From Saccharina japonica (taxonomy: Eukaryota > Sar > Phaeophyceae > Laminariales > Laminariaceae), in NCBI GenBank assembly GCA_008828725.1, contig MEHQ01001435.1:8851-72850 (forward strand): a stretch of 64,000 nucleotides of DNA. The letters are read 5' to 3'. The notes under the pieces are model-generated. The model did no database searches. It worked only from the letters and a program-made list of their open reading frames with translations, and was not told where the DNA came from. A program made the translations under genes and the position numbers. The first letter of the stretch is position 1. Every line of letters begins with the position of its first letter. Below are positions 1 through 11,297 of the stretch, piece after piece.

Positions 1-21
1 TGGGGGCCTCTTCTGTACCCC

Positions 22-80
22 TTTCCTTGCGCGAGCGTAGCGGGCGGCGTCAGCCGCCCGCGAAGCGGAGCCCTTGTAGT
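22..80 (+). repeat. GC-rich hairpin module ending in CCCTTGTA
   Basis: A GC-rich segment forms a strong hairpin (arms GCGGGCGGC / GCCGCCCGC) and ends in a CCCTTGTA motif followed by TA-rich sequence. An almost identical copy lies in inverted orientation at about 49,305-49,391, and related modules end in the same motif elsewhere in the window. No coding potential is evident. The role is unknown; a small mobile hairpin or the end of a larger repeat both fit. Confidence 0.6.
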
Positions 81-91
81 CATATACATAC

Positions 92-2940
92 CTGGTACGT
101 ATTCGTGGGATATACTCGTACCAACATACGTACCTATATAGTATGTAGGCTGCATATTATACCAGTCTTAGAGCACTGCTGCTCTGCACCTTTGTATCTG
201 ATATAACAAAGCAGTGTCGGTTCTCAGCATACTGGCAATACTACTATTATAATTAATATTATGTTGCTGCAAGATATGTAAGTACTGCCACACCGATACT
301 CTGCGGCAAACCAGGTACGTACCCTTCTTTTGCCGCGCTCTGCTATCCATCTCTTTCCACCATGCTAAGCGCGCCACCCGCCTGACAAAACGGGTATATT
401 CCATTCTCGAGTAGTCGTAAGAAAACAGAGAGAGGAATTTCCAAGGCCTTTCTTTTGTTTTATTTTTCTTTACAGTATATTTATTTGCTGTTCGTATACT
501 CGTACTCGTATATGGTCGTAAGGTGTGAGACTGATTTTGAGGTGTTCTGGTTTTCAAGACTGAAGTCACACACGAATTATATTATGAACTTTACGTCCGA
601 AAGCACCTTTTGACTGAGGATATCAAAAGTGGTTGACTCGCTTTGGAAAGCGAGCAGGGGAAATTGAACCATAATGTGACGACCTACACAACCGTAAAAC
701 AAATGAGATGACCAGAAACTCCAACTCATAATGCGACCTCACCCCGAACGTGTGCCTCAAAACTACTATTAATAGCTGTTGTATATACCAGGTACATACA
801 GATCATACCATCTTACTGCTGTACGAGTCTGGTCGAATTGATATAGTGGTTCTGTTGTATCGCGCGTTCGGGCGCCACCTTTTTGGCTACAGGCCGTGAG
901 TGTCTCATGCTAATCTATCCGACTCGTATTTGTGGAGCTACTCGATCGCCCGCCATCGTGAGATTCGTGCTGTTTCCTGTCGTAGTCATCTCTTGACCGG
1001 TTTGTACTCGTATTAGGGTTGTTCTTATCGAGGTCTTACCCGTACTTGTACGGCTATCATAGCTTGGTTATGTATACTTAACACAGTAGTAGAACAGCAA
1101 TGCTACAGAAGTACTATTCTCGTACGCATCGTATTAATATCCGGGTACCTGGTGCCATCTGCCAACCCCCTTACTTTTGACCCTTCTCTACTGGACCTAC
1201 TGGCAACTCTTGCATGTACTTCTCCTTGACCCCTACCTGTGTTGTCCGTACCCCCTTGGACCTCACACTCAATTGCTCTCAATACCACCCCCTCAAAACA
1301 AAAAAACTTACAAGAGAGGAAAGGCGCTTCCACCCATCATATCAGATTTCGTCCAGAAAAAACACGCTCGGGTCCAGGTACGCCAGTGCCGATCTCCCGT
1401 GTCCAGACCAGGGCTCATGCGCTTGTACTCCCATATCCCCCTCTTTCTGTCATCTCCCTGGGTTCACCATGTCACAGCTTAGGCTCCTTCTGACCGCTAT
1501 CCAGAACGGTCTCACCTTGGTAGCCTGCTGTTGTCGTTCGTTAGAGAGTCCCGAGAGGAGATGTCCTCGTACTTGTCAGTTACCGCGCAGACGCGAGATG
1601 TGATCCACAGCACAGGTGAAGCGGGATTAACAGACAGGCAAGTGGTAGGCAACGCTCATGCACGGTATGTGGACATGGTGTGGACACTGGTACATGGACA
1701 CTGGGTGGTTTGACTGGTTTCTTTCACCTGGGTGGTATTGAGTAAACACCAGGCGGTAGCTTGGAGCGCCATATCGGCCATTTCGGTCGATACGGGCTTT
1801 CCATTGACGTGATGGCGTTCCTTTCCCGGGGACCCATTCTCAACCTCCATCGTTTCAGGCGGGGAGCCTCGTACAGCTTGACCCCCGTTATAACGATGGA
1901 CCCTCCGCGTAACACTGGCCACGACGGTCGCTTACGCATCATAGTATTATCCTCTGGCTCACACAGCGCGCTGCAACAGTGAACGGCGTTTTTTTTCTTA
2001 TCAAATCACGCAAAACTCGACGGCACGTGTCATATCGAGATCAAATATTATACAAACAAGTGGTTTTTAGACTTGGTATACACACGTATAGAGTGCGTAC
2101 ACAAGAAGATTAGTGACTGCTGCAGCTGTACATTGTTTATACCGCTGTTGCTGCTGCTGGATACTGGTGTATAGTTACTGCTGCTGCACACATTGTTATC
2201 ATATGCAAAAAGTGACATTCTGCATACAACAACCAACTTCAGCAGCAGTAACAGTGGAGCTGCTTGCTGTGTTGGCAATGCTTGATGTATGCCAAAAACA
2301 GCAGATATAGTATAGGAGTGTTTAGCTGCTGCTTGCTGTAGGTACAACAAATGCAGCCTGCTGCACTGCTTGTTTTTACTACTGCCGTTAAACAAAACTG
2401 GTTGTTGTGCTTTCCGCTCCTATTGTACCATAACTGTGCTTGCTGTAGGTACATGTCTACGTACTGTTTTCTTGCTGCGGTACTTTAAAATATGATCAAT
2501 CCTGCGAGTATTGCGAAAACATACAAACACGAACCGTGACGAAAAACAACTGGCACTTTCGCAAGTCCTGGCATTGGTCACAAATTACTACAGTACTCGC
2601 ACATACAATGTTTGTTATTTCTTACTGCTACTGTGCACAGGGATTGCTGTACGTATACGTATACGTTGTTTGCTGTGGCACCTAAGTACTGTCATTCTTC
2701 ACGAACAAAAACAAACTATTAAATCGCGACGAAAAAAGCTGACACTTTCGCGAATCTTGACATTTTACAAACTTCAGCAACATCGACGTCACGATTCGCG
2801 ACAAAACGGGTTTTGTCTGGTGATATATAACCCCAGTTTTTGGAATCAGGTTGCGTTTGTTAAGAAGAATCCCTGAACTACGACTACGAGTACCGCTATT
2901 TTTGGCGAGTGACCGCTATTAATGACGAGTGGTAGTTTTA
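92..2940. other. Non-coding repeat-rich stretch, no supported gene
   Basis: Open frames here are short, overlap each other on both strands and show no recognisable domain. There is a CTG/CAG-rich patch at about 2,110-2,460. A weak local duplication at about 2,520-2,600 and 2,715-2,775 shares a GACGAAAAA...CTTTCGC pattern. I see no RNA gene. Confidence 0.5.
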
Positions 2941-2947
2941 TCCCTGT

Positions 2948-3008
2948 CGCATGCCCGCTTGCGCCACCCTACGGGGACCACCCCACTCCCCGAAGGGGAG
3001 CCTTGTAT
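2948..3008 (+). repeat. Hairpin module (CTTGCGCCAC...GGAGCCTTGTA type)
   Basis: This module begins CTTGCGCCAC, contains complementary CCCACTCCCC / GGGGAG stretches, and ends GAGCCTTGTA next to TA-rich DNA. It abuts the left end of the 2.1-kb repeat copy at 3,005, so it may be that repeat's terminal module. Related copies are at 5,053-5,105, 53,164-53,214 and, inverted, 55,802-55,846. Confidence 0.55.
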
Positions 3009-3916
3009 GTATAGTTATGTTTGTGAAATTTTCGCACTTTTCGCAACTTTTCTCTTCGCGCGAGCGCTTTTCGGCAAAAGGCTAAGTACCCCGACACGGG
3101 AGGCCCCGCCGGACACATTGGTCGAGGTTTGGGCTCGATCCGAGCACTGTAGCTTGCGTGGCGGGCGCTCAATGTTTTGTTTTTCCCGCGGGAGTGGATA
3201 AGACGATTTTCCGGGTTTTCAGCATGAGGCCGTGTTTTGTACGTACGTGCCAGTAAATAATACTGTTCTATTTTTAAGATGTTGTCTGGTTTTTGCTCTC
3301 ACACATCCACACAGGCCAAACACATGTACCAGATAGACAATAGACAGCATGCACAGAGCACGGCGTTACGGCGTTGCCGCCCACACCAGTAGGGAACATC
3401 GTGCGTGAGTGGCACGTCCATCTGGGCTGTACTGCTGCTGTGGGTAGTTGTTTTATCGAAGGTTGCTGTCCGTAGTCTGCCACCAATCTTGCATTCTTTC
3501 CTGTTGTGCTGTGTGTTAAGGACATATCCAGGGTCACTTTGGACCGAAATGTAAGGACCGTTTTTATTACGTGCGAGTACGGCAACTGCTATAATATTTA
3601 TGATGTTGCGGGTTTTTGCCCCAAGCACACCACCAAACTTTAAGGCATCAGATAACATGCAAAGATAACACAAACAACACGTTGCAACCCCGACCAGCAG
3701 CACAAGCGGCAGCAGGCAACATCACGCGCATGTGGCAGGTCCGCGGTGTACTGCTGTGGCTCCAGCAGTAATTGCTTTTTATCGGAGGCTATGATCCGTC
3801 ATCGGTCATATATACCTCTCTTCTTCTGCTGCGCGGCTGCTGTGCATGTATGTGTATGTGCGGTGTGTCACGCACTCACTGCTGTGACACGCACGCAAGT
3901 ATAACACATATTTTGG

Positions 3917-3985
3917 CTCTTTGGTAATGTGGTCAAACGAGTTATTTGTGTGCAGTCGTGAGTTCGAGACTCTCCTTCAAATATT
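3917..3985 (+). other. tRNA-like internal promoter remnant inside the 2.1-kb repeat
   Basis: The segment has an A-box-like part (GGTAATGTGGTCAAACG) and a B-box-like part (GAGTTCGAGACTC), then an A/T-rich run. I could not fold it into a complete cloverleaf: the anticodon stem does not pair. A comparable pair of boxes occurs at about 52,420-52,490 in the other copy. It may be a decayed SINE-type pol III promoter rather than a functional tRNA. Confidence 0.25.
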
Positions 3986-4537
3986 TTTCAATTTTTTCAC
4001 TTTAGTTTGTTTTGTACTATGTATGTGCGTTACCCAGACACCACAGAGAGCACACGAGCAGTGCAGAGCAAGAAACAGCATCAAGCGCGTGCGGTAGTTT
4101 TGTCCGCCCTCTATTGCTGTATACTGTACGTAGTGTGTGTGTTTTTTTTATCGGACCCTGCGATCTGTTGTTACAAGGGGTAGTCCGTTGTCACAGGACA
4201 GGCTAAAAAAAGCTCTGGAGTAGATGAATACCCCAGGGAAAAATAATTCACTAAATACAAAGTACAATGCAGTACGTAGTGCTGGGGGTCTCTGCTGTTG
4301 CGTAGTACATACATGCTGCCACAGTAAGTCCAACAACACACTGCTAGCTGGTGCTGCTGCTGCTAACTTAGGAGCAGATCCACAGTCGATATAGGGAAGG
4401 CGCTGCATACGCTTACGAGTACACACAAAAACATACTGGATATCTTTCGAATCTCGTCATCTCGGGCGTCGTTCGAACAGTGTGTTAGGGGATAATAATG
4501 CACGGTACGCCTTTTCACCCCGCATACCAAGGACAAG

Positions 4538-4757
4538 TCATTTTCGGCCCATTGACAAAGAGCAAGTACATTTCTATCCCCCACTAAAACCAGTCCTTTC
4601 GGCCCTGACACAAAAATTATGTCAATGTCGACCCTCCACCAAAATCAGGCCAATTTCGAACCCAACACAAAAACCAAATCAAGTTTGGTCCCCCACATGA
4701 AACCATGATAATTTCGACCCTTATATTACACTGAAATCGAGTCTATTTCGATCTCCT
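4538..4757. repeat. Diverged tandem repeat, ~29-bp unit, about 8 copies
   Basis: Successive units carry TTTCGRCCC followed about 10 bases later by an ACACAAAA-like stretch. The spacing between TTTCG/TGTCG/TTTGG positions is 27-32 bp. Units have diverged strongly. It lies within the 2.1-kb repeat but I see no counterpart in the 51-53 kb copy. Confidence 0.5.
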
Positions 4758-5052
4758 TCTAGAACTAACTGAACTGTGGTGCCCCTACACACAACAAAGA
4801 CATACAAAAACACACTGACAAGCATAATATAATGTTTGGCGGAATCGTTAGGAAAATCTATTAAAAATATGCAGTCAATAGTAAGGGTTCCAAACTATTT
4901 CCAAGTATTTTTATCCTTGCGGTCATCTGATACAGTACTCAAAAATAGTATGCATGTCCCCTGCATGTACGGTGATATGCAGGTAACGTCGTACTATGAT
5001 ATAATATGCATGCGTAGGATACAATATCGAATTATGTATGGTTTTCAATTCG

Positions 5053-5105
5053 TTCTTGCGCCACTCCCCTAGGCACGTCCCGGAGGAGAACCTTCTACCT
5101 GGTAT
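5053..5105 (+). repeat. Hairpin module closing repeat copy 1
   Basis: It begins CTTGCGCCACTCCCC and ends GGAGAACCTTCTA, a diverged version of the module at 53,164-53,214, which occupies the same place at the end of repeat copy 2. Confidence 0.55.
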
Positions 5106-5302
5106 GATTTTTCACTGTCGTCTTGAGCATACTGTACCTACAGTAGTAATGATTTTTCGCTTTCGTCTTGAGCATACTATACCTACAGTAGTATGCATTC
5201 TACTGTATATATCTGGTATGGGTTTTCACTGTCGTCTTGAGCATACTCTGCCTACAGTAGTATGCATATATATGATTTTTCACTGCTTGTGTTGAGCATT
5301 TT
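5102..5302. repeat. Short tandem repeat built on TTTTTCACTGTCGTCTTGAG
   Basis: Four imperfect units start near 5,104, 5,149, 5,217 and 5,272. Three of them read ATGATTTTTC / GTCGTCTTGAGCATACT / CTACAGTAGTA. Spacing varies from 45 to 68 bp because extra TATGCAT-type sequence sits between units. Confidence 0.7.
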
Positions 5303-5309
5303 TTCTGGT

Positions 5310-6230
5310 ATGATTTGTGTCTAAAAAAATGTAGTATACGTACCTGCTTTTAAAACTTCACTTGGTGGTTGTATACTATACCTGGTATGTTTTTTCGCGT
5401 TCTACTTGGCCTATTATTTCACCTATTTTTCATGCAACCTTGTATTTATTTTGTGACGTTCCTGGTATGGTATCTGCCTTTTTATTGATGTACGTAGATC
5501 TTCATTTACTTCCCTGGATATGTTAAGCCAATTGTTGGTATTGAATTGTGAAGCGCATGAATTCGAACATACTATGTACCAGGATGTATATACCTGAAAT
5601 AACAGTAACAGAGAAGGCCTTTTTGCCACGATGTCTTGCAATTCTGATGCTTGCTTGTTGCCACCCGGTAGGTGCAGTATTTTTTATTACCGGTCACCCA
5701 TCAGGAACCCTCAGTATGATGTATATTTTCGCACAAGGGTTGGGAATGCAGCACAACCCCATTCTTCTTGATATTAATACCATAAATTGCACAGGATAAG
5801 CTATACCCTCGAACACTCATAAGCAGCAACACAAAACAAATGAACGCCATATCAAGGTCGGCAGCTCTAGTTTCTACTTCAGGATTAACATCTATCTGGT
5901 ACCAACTTCAACTGTTGTCCTTTTGCTCCACCCTTTCGTCTCAGTACATGCTCGTTCACAGTGAAAGTCCCACACCGACGACCACACGATACCCCCCTCC
6001 CTTGTCAATACTTACACATTGATACAAGTATATATATATCATGACGGCAGCCAGCGACCGCGGTACCGTACAGGGTTATCAGAGCTGATCCTTTTCGGGT
6101 GCTTTCCTATAGAGTCTTCCCTGCACACCCAAATATTCCCCAAATCAAATAATCACTTCCTCAGCCTCTTCTTCTGTTTCATCGCCCTTTTAAGCTTATC
6201 CTTGAGTTCCGGCGCTTTGACTTCGTTCCT
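5310..6230. other. No supported gene
   Basis: A/T-rich DNA with only short open frames on both strands and no domain resemblance. It contains the presumed downstream flank of the minus-strand gene ending at 6,238. Confidence 0.4.
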
Positions 6231-6237
6231 TCAAAAA

Positions 6238-6837
6238 TCAGCCCTCCAAACTACGCAGGACCCGTTGGAGCGTGTTAGAACCGAGGTCGTCGATAGCTTC
6301 ATCTGTCATGAAGAAAACTTTCCCCCGCTCCGCCCTCTGCGCCCCCTGACATAAATGGCCGAATGGCCGGGAGCTGTTGCCCCCCCCCCCCTCGGCACCG
6401 CTACTCTTATTTTCTCCGCCCGCTGCCCCCCCTGCACCACGACCCCCCCCTGCACCTCGCCCGGCCGTTACACCGCTACCCCGCCCTCCACGGCTACGCT
6501 TTTCTGCCCCGAACCCTCCCCGAGCACCCCGACCACGACCGCGAACGCGGCCCTTTGGTGGAGACAGCAGCGACACTGCAGCGTATTTCACCAACACAGT
6601 CCAGTACGTTTTTAACCCCGCCGCAGTCACGGTCCCCCTTAGCTTGAGCGTCTTGACGGTATCATCCTCTACCGTCTGCAAGTTGCCGAGGACCTTCGCG
6701 TTGTACTCCACGGCGGTGGCGTTTAGGCCTTCGATTTCGCGTTCGCCAAATGCCGCCTTCGCTCGAGCCGTGCGTTCCCTCGCCAAGCGCCGTTCGTCGA
6801 GTGTGTCGGGGATTACCATCGTCGTGGCCACATCCTC
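6238..6837 (-). CDS. Arg-Gly-rich (RGG-box) protein, last exon
   Basis: About 198 codons are open to a stop at 6,238. The exon probably begins at an AG acceptor just upstream of 6,837; no ATG fits the first codons, so it is likely an internal or terminal exon. The N-terminal half is charged and probably helical, then comes LKLRGTVTAAGLKTYW. Residues 95-150 are a run of RGRGRG, RGGRG and GGGRGAGG, typical of RNA- or nucleic-acid-binding RGG tails. The C-terminus is FFMTDEAIDDLG...VLRSLEG. It sits about 700 bp downstream of the transposase stop on the same strand, so it may be a second gene of the same DNA transposon. I do not recognise the family. Confidence 0.5.
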   Translation of the reverse strand, partial: EDVATTMVIPDTLDERRLARERTARAKAAFGEREIEGLNATAVEYNAKVLGNLQTVEDDTVKTLKLRGTVTAAGLKTYWTVLVKYAAVSLLSPPKGRVRGRGRGARGGFGAEKRSRGGRGSGVTAGRGAGGGRGAGGAAGGENKSSGAEGGGGNSSRPFGHLCQGAQRAERGKVFFMTDEAIDDLGSNTLQRVLRSLEG

Positions 6838-7084
6838 CTACTTCTGTTTGGGTCCCCGCTCGCGGTGGCCACCAACAGGAGGATGGGGAGTGGCGGCACG
6901 GGCGGAAGTCTACAGCTTCTGATGGGTATAGGGGTTCACAGTCGGACCTGCACCTTAACGAGGCAGAGAAGGCCGAACGGCACGGAGACAAACGGGGAAT
7001 AGTGAATTATGAAAAATGTATGGTCCATGAAGGCGTAGGTGGGTTACAAATGAAGTAATCGCCGCCCTTTCACACTTGTTACAA

Positions 7085-7400
7085 ATGGGAAAATACTCGT
7101 TTTGCTGCGGAATAACCTGAGGTTTCACCTGCACTTGCGCTGCCTCGGTCGGGGAGGTTGGGCGTGCTTCCAGCGACGTCAGCACCACCGGCCTTCGCGT
7201 TCGACGCACGATCAACCTCCGGTTGTTGTGGTCCACTCCCCGCACTCGCGCCATCGCGCCCCCCTTCCTCGCCCATCGACGGGTGTTCGGTCGGTACCAA
7301 CGGCGTGCCAACTGGCGTTGCCGTTGTCGTAGGAACTCGAGTTGCAACTGGCGTACTGGCAGAAGATGTCTTACGGTCCACGCCGTCACCGCCACTCAGG
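7085..7400 (-). CDS. Possible upstream exon of the RGG-protein gene
   Basis: A minus-strand open frame of roughly 100 codons is rich in Ser, Thr, Pro, Gly and Ala (for example STPVATRVPTTTATP, then PQQPEVDRASNAK). It has the look of a disordered N-terminal region and is followed by a CAG/GTGAAA donor near 7,117. An overlapping alternative frame contains CNKCERAAITSFVTHLRLH, which resembles a C2H2 finger with short spacing. I could not phase a join to the exon at 6,238-6,837, so membership in that gene is inferred from position only. Confidence 0.3.
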
Positions 7401-7535
7401 TCTACGTGAGAAAATGCGAAGTTTGGGAAAAATGACGAGGGCACCAAGGGGGTTGCCGAATAATTTGGTAGCGAAAGCAATTTTAGAGGATAACTGCAGC
7501 AAAAAATAAACAAAAACGGAACGAAAATATCATGT

Positions 7536-8895
7536 CTAGATGTCAAACTTAGTCTCCAATGAAGACGGCTCAGACAATGCTCCAAAACGCAAACGCGGTT
7601 GCATAGCTCCCGCGCCGTCCTCGTCCGCAGGGTTGACGACAAAGCTTTTCTTCGTCAAGCCATCGAAGTCGATGCCAGCCACCTTCGCGCATTTCCGCAC
7701 GTACTGTTCGTGGTAGGTTGCAAGGTACTCGGGGCCAAACGCCTCCTTCCCCCCGTTCCACAGACCCACCTGGAAGAGGTTCGGGTTCGGGTGACACTCG
7801 TGCAGAATTCTTCCTCAACACAGTGAGGGTCAGGTTTATCGGTCAGGTTTATATACCTCTTGGAAAACCGCGAACAGTAAGGACGAGCGTAGTCCATGTA
7901 TATCTAGTTGCGCGGACAGCAGCGACAGCCCTTACGACGTACGGGCTCATGGGTACTCCTTCCGTCACGGATACGACTATATACACACAACGCTTGACCC
8001 AACATGTGAGTTCACCTTCTCAGGACGTCCCCCGACAGCGACCCGCGAGGGCATCTGCTGGTTGCCACCCGGGTTCGGGCCCTCGATGTTCGTCCACAGC
8101 TTCTCGACCTGTAGTTCAGTCCAGCTCCTCCCGCCGAACAATCCTCGCCGACGAATACCCCATCTCTCGTCGATGCTGTCGTTGTGCTCCTTGAAGAAGT
8201 AGGCCAGCTCCCTGTCCGACCGTTCCACGCCGAGCTTGGGTGCTTGGGACACCACCTGCCTGTTGATCCCGCTGCGCGCCATGATATCAGCGCACAGGGC
8301 GTGGAAAGTACGGAGGGTGCATGGGCGAGGTAGAGACGTACTCCCGAAGTACAGCAGGTGGGAGGGCATGGTGTACGGTACGAATGCGGTTTTTTGTTTC
8401 GTGCAGGTATCGGAGCTATCGCACAGGGGTGCGTAAAAGAGAGAAGCCACGAAAACAACGTAACACAAATACGATAGAACCCCTGTGCGATAGTGCTTGT
8501 TCTTCTGGTACTTCTTTCCAGTGCGGTTCGACTAATCCTCGCCGGGCGGCTCGCCTCCATTTCGGATGTAGATATACTTCCTGTACTCGAAAATGCCAAT
8601 AAACAAGCTCGAAAAGATAGGCATTTCAAACGGCCAGGTCGCGTGCACTCACCTGTGAAGACTCTCGCACTTTCCAGTCCCCACGAGCTTGTTTACTCAG
8701 CCCTGTCTGGGGTCCCACGGAGTCCACGGTGTACGTTTCCTTCAGGGATAGGCCAGGGTCCAAGCACCCTTTAGCAGCGCACTTTTTCACGTTCGCGATA
8801 GCGTCCAGAGAACTGGGCATACATCCTTTCCGCTGCCTGTCAGGGATCACCGTACATTTGTTTTTTTTATAGTATATACGACAACGTAAGAACTG
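7536..8895 (-). CDS. Transposase, C-terminal exons (part 3 of one gene)
   Basis: These are the 3' exons of the transposase whose core is at 12,429-13,597. From 5' to 3': 8,653-8,895 (rest of the exon split by the 3.5-kb insertion; KKCAAKGCLDPG then ESSQ, donor CAG/GTGAGT), about 8,494-8,580 (EVYLHPKWRRAARRG), an exon or exons in 8,016-8,415 (LAYFFKEHNDSIDERWG, WTELQVEKLW; donor GAGAAG/GTGAAC), and 7,536-7,769 (VGLWNGGKEAFGPEYL to FDI-stop). The 8,653, 8,016 and 7,769 borders are in matching phase. A 78-bp hairpin at 8,416-8,493 leaves the exon structure uncertain there. The C-terminal part with ...HND... resembles the tail of cut-and-paste transposases. Confidence 0.6.
8416..8493. repeat. 78-bp hairpin inside transposase coding region
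   Basis: Perfect 14-bp inverted arms (8,416-8,429 and 8,480-8,493; CTATCGCACAGGGG) enclose a 50-bp loop. In the gene's direction it contains an in-frame TAG, and its far end reads GATAG, usable as a splice acceptor. Length is a multiple of three. It could be a miniature inverted-repeat insertion, an introner-like intron, or a structured intron. No target duplication is visible. Confidence 0.55.
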
Positions 8896-9101
8896 TAGGG
8901 CTGTGAGTTGGCTGACTAATAGTTGCCAGCTAGTTATTAGCTGGCTAGTTTTGTAAGTTAGTTGCGGCGGTGCCAACTATCCAACTATTTTTTGTTTTTC
9001 GGGTTTCCTTGCCTGTAGGAAGGCTTGTTTGGTACGCTGTGCGTATTTCTCGGCGTCCCCAAGCAGTACCACCACGCACAGAGAGCGGTCAACCACAACT
9101 C

Positions 9102-9380
9102 ATGGCGCATCAACCAATCGCCGTCGACGGTGCCGGTGTCGATGGCAGGGCCGAGGGTGCCGGCATCGCTGAGCCTGGCCTGTCGACGGACCATGGCGGT
9201 GATGGAGCGTCCGACGACGAAGTGACTGTACCGAGCGCTCTTCCGAAAGCGAGTGCACGCGACAACGTAGCGGTTCGCTACCGCGTACAGAAGGAGCTCC
9301 GGTTTTCTAAGCGCCCCAAATGGGGACAGGGGTTCATACTTTTGATGCGAGATGATTTGCGGGGTTCTGCCTCTTTGTAG
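9102..9380 (+). CDS. Short ORF (92 aa) in the TA-flanked element, possible orphan first exon
   Basis: The frame begins at ATG (MAHQPIAVDGAGVDGRAEG), is acidic and Gly/Ala-rich for 50 residues, then turns basic (VRYRVQKELRFSKRPKWGQG) and stops at TAG. Base composition is visibly more GC-rich than its surroundings. It could be the first exon of a lost transposase or another cargo gene whose downstream exons are gone. I do not recognise the family. Confidence 0.35.
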   Translation: MAHQPIAVDGAGVDGRAEGAGIAEPGLSTDHGGDGASDDEVTVPSALPKASARDNVAVRYRVQKELRFSKRPKWGQGFILLMRDDLRGSASL

Positions 9381-10204
9381 TCCATCTGGGACAATATTTC
9401 AATATTTCCAATACATTCCACACACCAAGCTACATTTCTCAGGATGTGTTGAGCTGTTCGGAAATCTGAAGGCATGTCAGAAAGCTCAGCACTGCGCGCA
9501 GCTTCTCACGATTTTTCTTTTTTTATTGTACTAATTCGCCTCGTCTATGCCAAAAACGTATAAACAAGCCCCTTGTTTCCCTGGGTGTAACACTTTTGAA
9601 ACCCAAATTCTGAGCACTGATTTGGGGAGCTATGACCATAGGCCGCCGGCCTTTTTTATCACAATAGTTTTTTTTTTCATACAAAAAAACAGCTTTAGAG
9701 GGAGAGATATGAGGGAAACAATGAATATCGAGGGTCACTTTCCCCTGGTTAATACTGTTTGACAAATCGTGCGATAAACTAATAGAATGCGGCAAACGAT
9801 TGCTCTCGTCCACGCCTCCAGGCCGTTTTTTTTTTCGTTTGCAGCAATACCAAATTGCGTGAGATATTCATAATTTTGCCCAAAATGACTGATTTTGGTC
9901 GATTTTGGCCAGTCTTGGAGAAATATTTTTTGATGCATTGGAGTGTTTGTTCGTTTGGATCGTGTCAGCAACGACGGTTACAAAAGTTGTAGAGGGTTGC
10001 GTATATATTCGCAGGCGTTATTGTGGAATTCTTGCCTCGTGGGGGAGGAGGGTTCGAGCACTCCGCTCTCTCTCCGCTCTCTCTCTCTCGCTCTGTCCTC
10101 TAATGCAACGACCTTAAAACATCTCATCAGACTGCTGGGCAGTCAGGGCATCCAGATTTGCAATCTAGGAACAGTGTTTGCGTTTTTTTTTAACTTTAAC
10201 TTTT

Positions 10205-11297
10205 CTAAACATTCTCCCAAAGGGAGGATTTGAGGTATTTTTTTGAAAAAACGGCAAAAACAATACTTTAGAGAAGTATGTTTTTGATCAAAAGTTACGG
10301 TAACTTTTGTCTCTAAGTTTGATTGGCCTACACGCACCGAGCATTCTACCGACGCAGAATGTCCCAAAGTATGGGAGATGTCTCCCATAGGCCCCAACTA
10401 GAGTCCCAACCTTGCTGCTTGCTCTACACAACACAACAACCGGTGGGAGCACAGAGGCTCGAGAGATGTAGCTACAGCAGTATGATATGGACGAGCGGTG
10501 CTGGATATGCCTAACGGGGCGCCGGCGGACTGCTGGCGGCCCGCTATGATACGCTCTCGCCGGCTTGGTGTCGTGGAGGATACGCGGTTCAGAAGAACTA
10601 CTCGTACGAGTCGTACTCGTATGGAGACGTACTCGTACTGCCTTGCTTGTAGAGCGCGACAGGATGGCAGATCGTCGTGTATCATTTCATTTTCACCACA
10701 CTGCGGTAGCAGCGGTAGCAGCACTAGCAGCAGCGACGGCGCGCCGCCACGGTCTATATATGTCGGGCGCCGGGCGGGCTTGGAGCGGAGCGTGCTGGCG
10801 CGGTGTCGCGCGTAGGTCGTGGGCAGCAGCAGGAGCAGCACACGACGACAAGAATAGTCGGACGCAAAATCGAGAAAAGCAAAAACGGAAGCTGTTGCTT
10901 CTGCTGCTGTAGTGCGTGTGGGGGCACTGCTCTGCTACTGCTGCTGCCGCTGCTGCTGGCGCTGCCAATACTGCTGGGGCTGCCGCCACGTAGGTGCAGC
11001 CACCGGTGCTCCTTCTCGCGGTCGTGGGATAGCAGCTATAGCACTGCGGTTATACCCCTGCCGCCGGCACCGTTGCTGGGCTGCCGTTCCTCTCGTACGC
11101 TACTTTTTGTTTTCGTTGTTTGTTTGGTTTGCCGCATTGCCTCACCTCACTTCCCTTATCATTTTCGGAGGCGTCGCCTGCAGGATTTTGTTTACTTCTA
11201 TCGCAAACACACCGAAACCATGAGGGGAAGCAAATTGACTTTTTTGAGCGGAAGGAAAGTATAGATATATTTTACTTCTATCGCAAACACTCTATTG
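10205..11297 (+). repeat. Dispersed ~1.1-kb repeat, copy 1
   Basis: It matches 58,145-59,243 in the same orientation from the CTCCCRAAAG...GGATTTGAGGTA start to the ACTTCTATCGC...AACACTCTATT end. Shared landmarks in order are ACGGTAACTTTTGTCTC, a TACTCGTACGAG palindrome, CGCGACAGGATG, a GGTCTATATAT block, GAATAGTCGG, a CTG-repeat tract, and GGAGGCGTCGCCTGCAGGAT. Both copies carry ACTTCTATCGC repeated twice near the right end. No protein frame is shared, so it is probably a non-autonomous element. Confidence 0.75.

Larger units (their letters stand above)
3005..5105 (+). repeat. Dispersed ~2.1-kb repeat, copy 1
   Basis: The first 270 bp (from GTATGTATAGTTATG) are close to identical with 51,046-51,315. 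The last 300 bp (from GTTTGGCGG to the CTTGCGCCACTCCC module) match 52,885-53,214. The middle is more diverged, with CAG/CTG-rich patches. No reverse transcriptase or transposase frame is visible, so this looks like a non-autonomous element. A tRNA-like stretch lies near 3,920-3,985. Confidence 0.65.
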
